From Pirellulaceae bacterium (GTDB lineage: Bacteria; Planctomycetota; Planctomycetia; Pirellulales; Pirellulaceae), in assembly GCA_019636375.1 (NCBI GenBank), contig JAHBXS010000001.1, positions 1,054,001 through 1,118,000 of the forward strand: 64,000 bases of DNA, in the 5' to 3' direction. A program made the translations under genes and the position numbers. The notes beneath the pieces were generated by a model. The model was not told the DNA's origin and made no database searches. It saw only the letters and a program-made list of their open reading frames with translations. Shown one piece after another: positions 26,482-33,969 of the stretch (the stretch's first letter is position 1; the number at the start of each line of letters is the position of its first letter).

Positions 26482-27690
26482 CTACGCGATTATCTCGACG
26501 GCTACTGAGTCGTAAAGGAATTTGCCTTTGTCGGTTAAGCGTAGTATTGAATCCGTGTTGGCGATTTCATTCAGGTTCGATGTTGGTACGTTTTTCGCCT
26601 CGGGTTCACGAGCCAGTAGCCCAAGACTTTCAAGTCGCCCCAGCGGCTCGGCGGCGCAATCGGCGAAACTAAATCCCGTGCGACTCAGAAAATCGCTTTC
26701 GCGAAGACCGTCCAATTGCCGCAAGCCAATCGCCAGTCGTTCGCGTGCGGATTCGAGCGGGGTTAGTCGCTCTCGATGAACTTGCGGAGACTCACCCGAC
26801 TCGATCAGCTTCAAGTACCGCATCAGACTTTCCGCATTGGTATACCGCCAACCATCGATGTAACCGCTGGCCCCGCATCCCAGCCCCCAGTAGTCGGCCC
26901 CCGACCAATAGACTTGATTGTGACGCGAACGATGATCGGGCCTTGCAAAACTTGAAATTTCGTAATGCTGGTGACCGTTCGCCGTCAACGATTGAATCAC
27001 CATTTCGTACATTTGCAGACGCAACTCCTCGTCTGATTCGCAAAGCTGACCCTTCAGACGCCGCGACCAAAATTGAGTCCCCTTTTCAAACGTCAACTCA
27101 TAAGTCGACAAATGCTCGGCTCCCAGGTGAAGGGCTTGGTCAATGTCGTTTTGCCAGACTTGCGGTGTTTCATTAGGGACCGCAAAAATCAAATCAATCG
27201 AAACGCTGTTGGCAAACTTTCGAGCCATTTCAACCGCTCGCATGACTTGATCCGGCGAGTGGTCCCGTTCAAGGACTTGCAACTTTTGCGGGTCGAACGA
27301 TTGCACCCCCAAACTGATCCGATTGACTCCTAAGTCGCGAAAGAGAGTACTGCGGTCGATTTGTAAATCGATTGGGTTTGCCTCTAGGGTAACTTCCGTA
27401 GCTGCCGTCCAAGTGAACCGCTCGCCAATCAACGCGAAGAGTTCACGAAGTTGCTCGTCGGTGAGATGACTGGGGGTCCCACCGCCAAGATAAAGTGTTT
27501 CAAGTTCAGCGTGGACCGGTAGTTGTTCGACCTCTTTTCGAAGTGCGGCGAGATACCGCTCAACGAGATGATCCCGCCCCGCAACCAAAGAGAAATTGCA
27601 ATAGCCGCACCGATGCCGACAGAACGGAACGTGAATGTACACGGAGGAAGGGAGGCTTTGCGGGTTTTCTGTTGGTTTCAATTCATTCAT
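26482..27690 (-). CDS. hemW: Radical SAM heme chaperone HemW
   Basis: 402 aa. The radical SAM cluster motif is CRHRCGYC (Cys 24, 28 and 31; CxxxCxxC), followed by LYLGGGTPSHL for SAM binding. The later HNQVYW motif is the HNxxYW signature that separates HemW heme chaperones from coproporphyrinogen dehydrogenase HemN, which lacks it. A C-terminal HemN-type winged region is present. HemW hands heme to target proteins; older annotations call it oxygen-independent coproporphyrinogen III oxidase. Normal length, single gene with gene-free DNA on both sides. Confidence 0.93.
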   Translation of the reverse strand: MNELKPTENPQSLPSSVYIHVPFCRHRCGYCNFSLVAGRDHLVERYLAALRKEVEQLPVHAELETLYLGGGTPSHLTDEQLRELFALIGERFTWTAATEVTLEANPIDLQIDRSTLFRDLGVNRISLGVQSFDPQKLQVLERDHSPDQVMRAVEMARKFANSVSIDLIFAVPNETPQVWQNDIDQALHLGAEHLSTYELTFEKGTQFWSRRLKGQLCESDEELRLQMYEMVIQSLTANGHQHYEISSFARPDHRSRHNQVYWSGADYWGLGCGASGYIDGWRYTNAESLMRYLKLIESGESPQVHRERLTPLESARERLAIGLRQLDGLRESDFLSRTGFSFADCAAEPLGRLESLGLLAREPEAKNVPTSNLNEIANTDSILRLTDKGKFLYDSVAVEIIA

Positions 27691-27761
27691 AACGCAGGAC
27701 GTGTTGGAATTCTTGGGGAATCAGCGGGGCAGGGCGGGACGCCCGCTTTTATAGAAAATTT

Positions 27762-27946
27762 AAATGCAAAATGCAAAGTGCAAAATGCAAATTCTAAAAT
27801 GGATGGTGGGTGTGTGACTCGCTGCCAAGTTTACTACGGTTCTTGTTGCGTGGCTTCCTTGTTCTCGTTTGTCCTGACGGTCAAGATTGATTGGCCGATG
27901 ATTTTGCATTTTGCATTTTGCATTTTGCATTTTGCATTTTGCATTT
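27762..27946. repeat. Inverted pair of heptamer (AAATGCA) arrays
   Basis: Left array at 27762-27800 is (AAATGCA)n with one G substitution; right array at 27901-27946 is (TTTTGCA)n, its reverse complement, about six units. The two could fold into a 40-bp stem with a loop of 100 bases. The region 27691-28070 holds no gene. Confidence 0.85.
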
Positions 27947-28070
27947 CCTCCGCAACAATCGTCTCAGGTCAATTCCCGATCCCAGCAAAACATTGATCCA
28001 AAAACCGCACTAATTCATAACGCCAGATCAGGAGTTCAGAAGTTGAAGTTAAAATTGGAGTCTGTCACCA

Positions 28071-28910
28071 TCACAACCAAGGGACCAGCCTTCCACCCAG
28101 CATGTCCGGAAATCGCCGCTTGATCAACTCGTGAGCTTCGCGACGCGAATAGCGCGTGCTGAAATGCGAGGCGATGATCAGTTCGTTCTTAAAATTGTCT
28201 TTGCGTTTTACAAAATCGACGAGATGGGTATGACCGTTTTTATGAATAAACTGCATTTGGTGATCATCGGCCAAGAACGTCATTTCCGCGATCAGAATTT
28301 TCGTTTCGTAAAAGGCCGGATTGCGATCGAGTCCCCGAGGTGATGTGTCTCCGGTATAGCCCACGAGCGGCACCAAAATTTCGTTGACGACCTCAACCCC
28401 TTCCGCCCGCAAATCTCGAATTTCTTCACCGCTGCAATCCGAGAATTCAGGCTTGAGTTTCTTGCGGCGGTCGTTGACGATAAAGCCGAGCGACGGAATG
28501 CGATGGTCCATATCGTACGCTTCGATCACGATTTCGCGCGTTAAGTCGAAACGCTCGCCCCCCGCCATCCCGATCAATTTACATGGGAATTTTCCGCGAT
28601 CGAGCGGCGTGAAACTGTCTAGCATCGCTCGTGCGGCACCCAGAGCGTATCGTGGCATGATGATGGTGGGAGGTTCCATTTTCATCAACCGCCTGCGAGC
28701 CACAAATAACGGCAACGCCGCGATATGATCCAAATGGCAATGCGAAATCAGCCAATTCGGCGTTCCCATAAAATCCCAAGGATGGGCCCCCAAGTCAAAG
28801 CCCAGTTTCAACTCGGCGATTCGCCAATAGGTTTGGACGGCAGCGCGGGAATAGCCTTCGATCGTGAGCCCGGCGTGCTGAATTGACTTAATGGGAACGT
28901 TTTTTAACAT
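28071..28910 (-). CDS. Ribonuclease Z-like metallo-beta-lactamase-fold protein
   Basis: 279 aa. Zinc-binding HCHLDH (H57, H59, D61, H62), a late GYTGDTSP aspartate and GHTHLVDF near residue 230 match the RNase Z/ElaC and related MBL-fold hydrolases, with the long insertion between them expected for that group. It lacks the long flexible exosite arm typical of true tRNase Z, so it may act on tRNA 3' ends or on another phosphodiester. Monocistronic; neighbours give no extra clue. Confidence 0.8.
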   Translation of the reverse strand: MLKNVPIKSIQHAGLTIEGYSRAAVQTYWRIAELKLGFDLGAHPWDFMGTPNWLISHCHLDHIAALPLFVARRRLMKMEPPTIIMPRYALGAARAMLDSFTPLDRGKFPCKLIGMAGGERFDLTREIVIEAYDMDHRIPSLGFIVNDRRKKLKPEFSDCSGEEIRDLRAEGVEVVNEILVPLVGYTGDTSPRGLDRNPAFYETKILIAEMTFLADDHQMQFIHKNGHTHLVDFVKRKDNFKNELIIASHFSTRYSRREAHELIKRRFPDMLGGRLVPWL

Positions 28911-28997
28911 GTTGAAAAATTGCGGGTTGCGGCCTGGATCACCGGTGTGTGCTCGCCGATACTTTGGCGGAAAAATTTTAAACCTTCAAGGCAATCT

Positions 28998-29798
28998 CTA
29001 AAATGATTCGGAAGGTGATGGAAAAGTTCGCTGTTTGACGTCTTGATTCCAGGAAGTTACGGCATTGCGAATCTCCTCGCCGACTTGGGCATACTGCCGG
29101 ACGAATCCTGGAACATAACCGCTGGTCAACCCGATCAGATCGTGAATCACCAAGACTTGTCCATTGCAGTCTGGTCCCGCTCCGATTCCAATTGTCGGAA
29201 TTCGCAGTTTTTCGGTAGCCATTTTGGCGACCTCGGAGGGGATGCATTCGAGGACGATTGAAAAGGCCCCTGCTGATTCCGCAGCAAGTGCGTCGGCCAA
29301 CAAGACGTCGGCGTCTCGTTGGACTCGGTACCCCCCCATGACATGCACCGTCTGGGGTCGCAACCCGACATGAGCCATGACGGGGATACCAGCCGAGACG
29401 AGCCCGCGAATGACATCGGCCTGTTCCGCCCCCCCTTCGAGCTTGACCGCTTGGGCCCCGGTTCGCTTGAGGATTTTTGCGGCAGTAGCGACGGTTTGAT
29501 AAACCCCCAAGTGGTTTTCTGGAAAGGGGAGATCGACGACGACCAAGGCACGACTTGCGGCCCGCACCACCATCGTCGCGTGATAGATCATTTCATCCAC
29601 GGTGACGGGGAGCGTCGTGTCGTTCCCTTGGACGACCATCGCCAAACTGTCGCCTACTAGCAAAATATCGACTCCGGCCTCGTCGAGTAGGCGCGCCGTC
29701 GGGAAATCATAGGCGGTTAACATGGAGATCGGCTCGCCAGTTTCCTTCATTTTGGCGATTCTGGGAACCGTCATGCGGGCCGATTTTTTATTGCTCAT
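28998..29798 (-). CDS. panB: 3-methyl-2-oxobutanoate hydroxymethyltransferase PanB
   Basis: 266 aa from the ATG at 29798; the frame runs to 29849 but this start gives the family N-terminus MSNKKSARMTVPRIAKMK with GGTGGA just upstream. Adds a hydroxymethyl group from methylene-tetrahydrofolate to ketoisovalerate, first step to pantothenate. Seen: MLTAYDFPTARLLDEAG, LVGDSLAMVVQG, KLEGG, AHVGLRPQ, and IGIGAGPDCNGQVLVIHD, covering the metal and substrate ligands. No other pantothenate gene is nearby. Confidence 0.96.
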   Translation of the reverse strand: MSNKKSARMTVPRIAKMKETGEPISMLTAYDFPTARLLDEAGVDILLVGDSLAMVVQGNDTTLPVTVDEMIYHATMVVRAASRALVVVDLPFPENHLGVYQTVATAAKILKRTGAQAVKLEGGAEQADVIRGLVSAGIPVMAHVGLRPQTVHVMGGYRVQRDADVLLADALAAESAGAFSIVLECIPSEVAKMATEKLRIPTIGIGAGPDCNGQVLVIHDLIGLTSGYVPGFVRQYAQVGEEIRNAVTSWNQDVKQRTFPSPSESF

Positions 29799-30233
29799 GG
29801 TCCACCAAATTTCGACGTTTTGCCTAATGCACTTCTTAAGTTTAAACAAAAATCGAACTTCTGTCAGGCTCCAGCCAACCGAGCCCGCCTGATTCCTTGA
29901 AAGTCGAAGTTACGAAAATTGACACCAATCGCCCCAACCGCTCCAAAGGTTCTGATCCATTTTCATTCGAATTTTGGGCAATTAGAACTTGAGAAAATCA
30001 ATTCAAATCACTCCCCGTGAGGTCTTCCGATCCGATACAATGAACTGGAAGGGCAGGGGGGCGTAAATTTCGTTTTGCGAAGTGTGAGGCTTACAAATTC
30101 CAATTCATTGAGTTGAGAATTGGCAAGCTTTAATCAACGGTCCCTTGTAACACCGTCGTTGACGGTCGAAACAGCTTCGACTCGCCGAACGAAGCAAGAA
30201 GACGATTTTGTTATCAAAAAAATGAGGTGAACC
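29799..30233. other. Gene-free stretch between divergent panB and rpiB
   Basis: No coding frame of merit. It must contain the promoters of the two divergent genes; the only clear signal is the GAGGTGA ribosome binding site of rpiB at about 30223. Confidence 0.45.
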
Positions 30234-30683
30234 ATGAGAGTGGCCATCGGAAGTGATCATCGGGGAATTCAACAACGGGGCTGGGTTGCTCATGCCATTG
30301 AGGAACTTGGCGGCGAAGTCATTGACCTGGGAACCCACAGCACGGAGAGTTACGACTATCCGGACATTGCAGCCGAAGTCGGCCAGCAGGTTGGCGAAGG
30401 TCGTGTTGATCGCGGGATATTGATTTGTGGCACTGGAATCGGTGTCTCGATTGCCGCGAACAAATGCCCCGGAGTCCGGGCTGCGGTTTGTCACGATTTA
30501 CATACCGTGGCCATGAGCCGACGACACAACGATGCGAATGTGTTGTGTCTGCCCGGAGATGCGCTGGACCAGTTGAACGCTCAAGAGATGATTCGCTTGT
30601 GGCTGTCGACGGAATTCGAGGGGGGCCGACACCAGCGTCGCATCGACAAAATTACAGCCCTTGAATCCCAATTCGTAAAGTAA
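30234..30683 (+). CDS. rpiB: Ribose-5-phosphate isomerase B
   Basis: 149 aa. Interconverts ribose 5-phosphate and ribulose 5-phosphate in the pentose phosphate pathway. GSDHRGIQ at the start, YPDIAAEV, and the active-site CGTGIGVSIAANK with its cysteine are diagnostic for the RpiB/LacAB family; VCHDLHTVAMSRRHNDANVL follows as expected. GAGGTGA precedes the ATG. It is followed 22 bases later by a DUF1080 gene in the same direction, a pairing that suggests sugar catabolism. Confidence 0.95.
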   Translation: MRVAIGSDHRGIQQRGWVAHAIEELGGEVIDLGTHSTESYDYPDIAAEVGQQVGEGRVDRGILICGTGIGVSIAANKCPGVRAAVCHDLHTVAMSRRHNDANVLCLPGDALDQLNAQEMIRLWLSTEFEGGRHQRRIDKITALESQFVK

Positions 30684-30705
30684 TCTCACTTAGGAGTTTT
30701 TTTAA

Positions 30706-31416
30706 ATGCTAATTCGTTGGAAGTTATTGCGTTGCGTCATTGTCGTCATCGCTAGTTCCTTTTTGGGCTCGACCCTAAATGGACAAGAAGGCGACGCTTC
30801 GAAGGACGACGTCGTCGTTTTGTTTGATGGAACCAGTTTGGATAGTTGGCGCGGCTACCGCACTGAGGAAATTGGAAGCGGCTGGGAGATTGTGGACGGT
30901 GTTTTGCAACTGACCAAAGGTGGCGCTGGCGACATCGTGACCAAGGAAGAGTTCGCTGACTTCGAGTTGACCTTCGAATGGAAAGTCGAAAAGGGGAGCA
31001 ACAGCGGCGTGATGTATCGCGTCTCTTTGGGTGACAGCGCTCCCTATCTGTCGGGACCTGAATATCAAATCCTTGATGATGATGTCCATGCTGACGGCAA
31101 AAACCCGCTGACCGCAGCCGGTTCGCTTTACGGCTTGTACATTGCCGACGGGAAAGAACTCAAACCAGTTGGTGAATGGAATACTGCCAAAATTGTGCTG
31201 AACGGGTCACACGTCGAACATTGGGTCAATGGAAAAAAGGTTATTGAGGCTGATTTTGACAGCGACGACTGGAAGGCTCGGCTCGAAAAAAGCAAATTCA
31301 AAACATGGCCAAAATTTGCCAAAAACAACTCCGGACATATCGCTTTACAAGACCACGGTGATCGGGTTTATTACCGGCAAATCACCGTTAAACGTTTGGC
31401 GAGTTCGGAAAAGTAG
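30706..31416 (+). CDS. DUF1080 (3-keto-disaccharide hydrolase) secreted protein
   Basis: 236 aa with an N-terminal signal peptide (cleavage near STLNGQEG). Mature part carries LFDGTSLDSWRGY at its start and SNSGVMYRVS and GPEYQILDDD, then WNTAKIVLNGSHVEHWVNG and a late GHIALQDHGD, the classic concanavalin-like DUF1080 layout. The family includes 3-keto-glycoside hydrolases that cleave sugars first oxidised at C3. The next gene is a Gfo/Idh/MocA-type oxidoreductase, which could perform that oxidation. TAGGAG lies before the start. Confidence 0.92.
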   Translation: MLIRWKLLRCVIVVIASSFLGSTLNGQEGDASKDDVVVLFDGTSLDSWRGYRTEEIGSGWEIVDGVLQLTKGGAGDIVTKEEFADFELTFEWKVEKGSNSGVMYRVSLGDSAPYLSGPEYQILDDDVHADGKNPLTAAGSLYGLYIADGKELKPVGEWNTAKIVLNGSHVEHWVNGKKVIEADFDSDDWKARLEKSKFKTWPKFAKNNSGHIALQDHGDRVYYRQITVKRLASSEK

Positions 31417-31615
31417 AATTAGAAATGAGTGGAAGACCTTATGAGGCCGAGCTGTTGACGAGGGTCTGCCCCTTTTTCGGTCACCGGCTGGGTTTCGATT
31501 GAAGTGGGATTGTGTGTGGTTTAAAATGTAGTTTCATCATCGGACGCTTGAGGTAACCAACTGCGGTTAGCGGAAAAGCCAATCAAGCTCAGTTTTAATT
31601 TGGAGAAATTTAGGA

Positions 31616-32977
31616 ATGGCAACTTCGAATCGAAGAACGTTTATTAAGTCGACGGCTGCAATTGGAGCCGGTTTTTGGGTCGCCGGAGGTGTTTCGGCCA
31701 AAGCAAGTACGTCGGCCAACGAAGAAATTCGTTTTGGCTGTATCGGTGTCGGCGGCAAGGGATCGAGCGACTCGGCTGACGCAGCGAAAAACGGGAAGGT
31801 TGTCGCGATTTGCGATATCGACGAAACCCGGTTTGACGGGGCCGACAATAAATTTCCTGGAGCGAAGAAGTTTACCGACTTCCGCAAGATGCTGGAGGAA
31901 ATGGGGGACTCAATCGACGCCGTTACCGTCAGCACCCCTGATCACACCCACGCGGTTGCGGCCTTGATGGCGATGCGGATGGGAAAACATTGCTTCTGTC
32001 AAAAGCCCCTGACGCATTCGATTGAAGAGGCCCGGATCATGTCCGAGGTTGCTCGCGATAAAAGTCTGGTCACGCAAATGGGGAACCAGGGAACTGCGGA
32101 GAGCAACTTACGCTTGTCCGCTGCCTTGGTCAAAAACGGAATCATCGGCACGGTCAAAGAAGTCCACGTCTGGACCAATCGTCCGGTTTGGCCACAAAGC
32201 TTCGGCTTGAAGGTTGAAACTCAACCAGCTCCGGCCCACATCCACTGGAATGACTGGATAGGTCCTGCACCAAAGCGCGATTACAGCCCGGAAATCCACC
32301 CGTTTAAATGGCGCGGTTTTTGGGAGTTCGGAACCGGTGCCCTGGGGGATATGGCGTGTCATACGTTGAACATGGCCTTCATGGCCCTGAATCTGCGCAA
32401 TCCAACTTCGGTCGAATCCGAACACGACGCTCACGATAACGTGATGTACCCCAAGTCGTCACGGATTCGATTTGAATTCCCACAAATCGGCGACCGTCCA
32501 GCGTTGACGATGTACTGGTACGACGGCGGTCAATTGCCACCCGCCGAGTTGTTCGATGGTTTACCCCAGGAAGAAGACGGCAGGGGAAATAAGCGCCCCT
32601 ACAACTCTGCGGCGTTGTTGGTTGGCGAAAAAGGGAACTTCTTCTCGCCCGGCGATTACGGTGCGGACGTACGGAACACCGGCATCTTGGTCGATGGCGA
32701 GTTCACGAACCAAAGACAATTCCGTAACGATGTCGAATATGTCCGCTCCCCAGGTCACTTCGAGGAATTTGCTAAAGCGATTAAAGGCGAAGGGGTCCCG
32801 ATGTCAAACTTCCCTGACTATTCCGGCCCACTTTCGGAGACCATCTTGCTAGGGAATCTGGCAGTTTGGTCCGGAAGTAAAGTCGAATGGGATGCCGAAA
32901 ATATGATCGCCAAGGATGCGACTCCAGAAATCGAGCGGATGATTCGCCACGAGTACCACAACGGGTACCACCTGTAA
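31616..32977 (+). CDS. Gfo/Idh/MocA-family oxidoreductase, Tat-exported
   Basis: 453 aa. Tat signal SNRRTFIKSTAAIGAGFW, then the Rossmann nucleotide loop FGCIGVGGKGS. The substrate-binding lysine motif appears as CFCQKPLTHS (QKP in place of the commoner EKP). WRGFWEFGTGALGDMACHT is the late dinucleotide/sugar-binding segment typical of the planctomycete secreted subgroup. Probably binds its cofactor before export and oxidises sugar hydroxyls; placed after a DUF1080 hydrolase, it may form a two-step extracytoplasmic sugar-degradation route. GGAG lies about ten bases before the ATG. Confidence 0.92.
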   Translation: MATSNRRTFIKSTAAIGAGFWVAGGVSAKASTSANEEIRFGCIGVGGKGSSDSADAAKNGKVVAICDIDETRFDGADNKFPGAKKFTDFRKMLEEMGDSIDAVTVSTPDHTHAVAALMAMRMGKHCFCQKPLTHSIEEARIMSEVARDKSLVTQMGNQGTAESNLRLSAALVKNGIIGTVKEVHVWTNRPVWPQSFGLKVETQPAPAHIHWNDWIGPAPKRDYSPEIHPFKWRGFWEFGTGALGDMACHTLNMAFMALNLRNPTSVESEHDAHDNVMYPKSSRIRFEFPQIGDRPALTMYWYDGGQLPPAELFDGLPQEEDGRGNKRPYNSAALLVGEKGNFFSPGDYGADVRNTGILVDGEFTNQRQFRNDVEYVRSPGHFEEFAKAIKGEGVPMSNFPDYSGPLSETILLGNLAVWSGSKVEWDAENMIAKDATPEIERMIRHEYHNGYHL

Positions 32978-33006
32978 GCTCCTCGTGCGCCAGAAAATAA
33001 TTTTCC

Positions 33007-33035
33007 AGTTCCACAGGCTTTCTGCCTGTGGAACT
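33007..33035. terminator. Hairpin between convergent genes
   Basis: Perfect 12-bp stem AGTTCCACAGGC / GCCTGTGGAACT with a 5-base loop. It lies between convergent genes, as a transcription barrier would, but no T-run follows on either strand, so an intrinsic terminator is only possible. Confidence 0.4.
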
Positions 33036-33104
33036 TAAGGAGAATACGAATCCCAGGCTGGAAGCCGGTGCCAGGTTTGGATTACAAATTTTTCTGAAGC
33101 TCGC

Positions 33105-33929
33105 CTAACGATTTTCAATTCGTTTCAGGATCACTGTGATTTCGTCCAACTGCGTTTGCATTTGGTCGACTTGTTTTTCAAGGTCCTTAGTGTTGTCAAT
33201 GGTCATTTCGTCGACGAAGATGGCGTTGGCCAGCGACAGCCCAAAGATTCCGCCAAACAAAAACATCGTGGCAAAGTAAATCCGCGCTAAAACCGTTATG
33301 GCGTAAGCCGAGAGCCACCCTGACGAGTAGTTGTTTTCTTTTACCGCGTTGGCGATTTCAGCGGGAATCTCATTCCAGCCTTCGATTGTAAAAATTTGGA
33401 AAATGGAATACATCGAGACGAAAGGGTCGCCAAACAGGTCAGGGACCAACTCGTGGAAAAAATGGCATGTTACCAATGCCATCACAAAATTAAACAAGGC
33501 TAAAACGGCCATCACCATAAATGACGCTCGCACGGCGCGCTTGAGCCCTGTCAATAACTGTTCGATGTGTGGAACGAATTGAAACAGCTTGAGGAGTCTC
33601 AACAATCGCAAGAGACGGAGCACCGACCAAAACGATGTGTCGGGGATCGGCAAAATCCCCATGAATAAAGATGGAAGACTTAGTGTTATGAGTGTGAAGT
33701 CAAAACGATTCCATCCGGAACTGAAATATCCTCGAACGCCATACAGCGTCATTTTGGATATTGCCTCGACGACAAATATCCAAGTAATCACCTTATCAGC
33801 CCAATCGAGCCAGGGATGGCCACGGAACAACGGAAAATACATCATCGTGATCACAATCGCGTTGAGCAAAATCACGATTAAAACATTTCTTTCGGCGGCG
33901 AAGAAACGCATCATTCGAATGACTCCCAT
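33105..33929 (-). CDS. Single-domain voltage-gated cation channel
   Basis: 274 aa, six membrane segments and a pore loop, the BacNaV size. S4 is seen as RLLRLLRLLKLF with basic residues R105, R108, R111 and K114 at every third place. The pore loop reads FQIFTIEGWNEIP with the filter T181-I-E183-G-W185-N, closer to Cav repeat filters (TxEGW) than to the sodium-channel TLESW. The C-terminal about 35 residues (DLEKQVDQMQTQLDEITVIL) form the usual tetramerising coiled coil. Ion preference must be tested; sodium or calcium permeation are both possible. It lies 3 kb from the V-ATPase operon. Confidence 0.9.
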   Translation of the reverse strand: MGVIRMMRFFAAERNVLIVILLNAIVITMMYFPLFRGHPWLDWADKVITWIFVVEAISKMTLYGVRGYFSSGWNRFDFTLITLSLPSLFMGILPIPDTSFWSVLRLLRLLRLLKLFQFVPHIEQLLTGLKRAVRASFMVMAVLALFNFVMALVTCHFFHELVPDLFGDPFVSMYSIFQIFTIEGWNEIPAEIANAVKENNYSSGWLSAYAITVLARIYFATMFLFGGIFGLSLANAIFVDEMTIDNTKDLEKQVDQMQTQLDEITVILKRIENR

Positions 33930-33969
33930 CCTTTCTACAACTAATTCTCGCGGTCTACGACCCTACCCT

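Noticed and set aside
26482..27690. Coproporphyrinogen III dehydrogenase (HemN)
   Set aside because: HNxxYW motif and CxxxCxxC without the extra HemN cysteine point to HemW.
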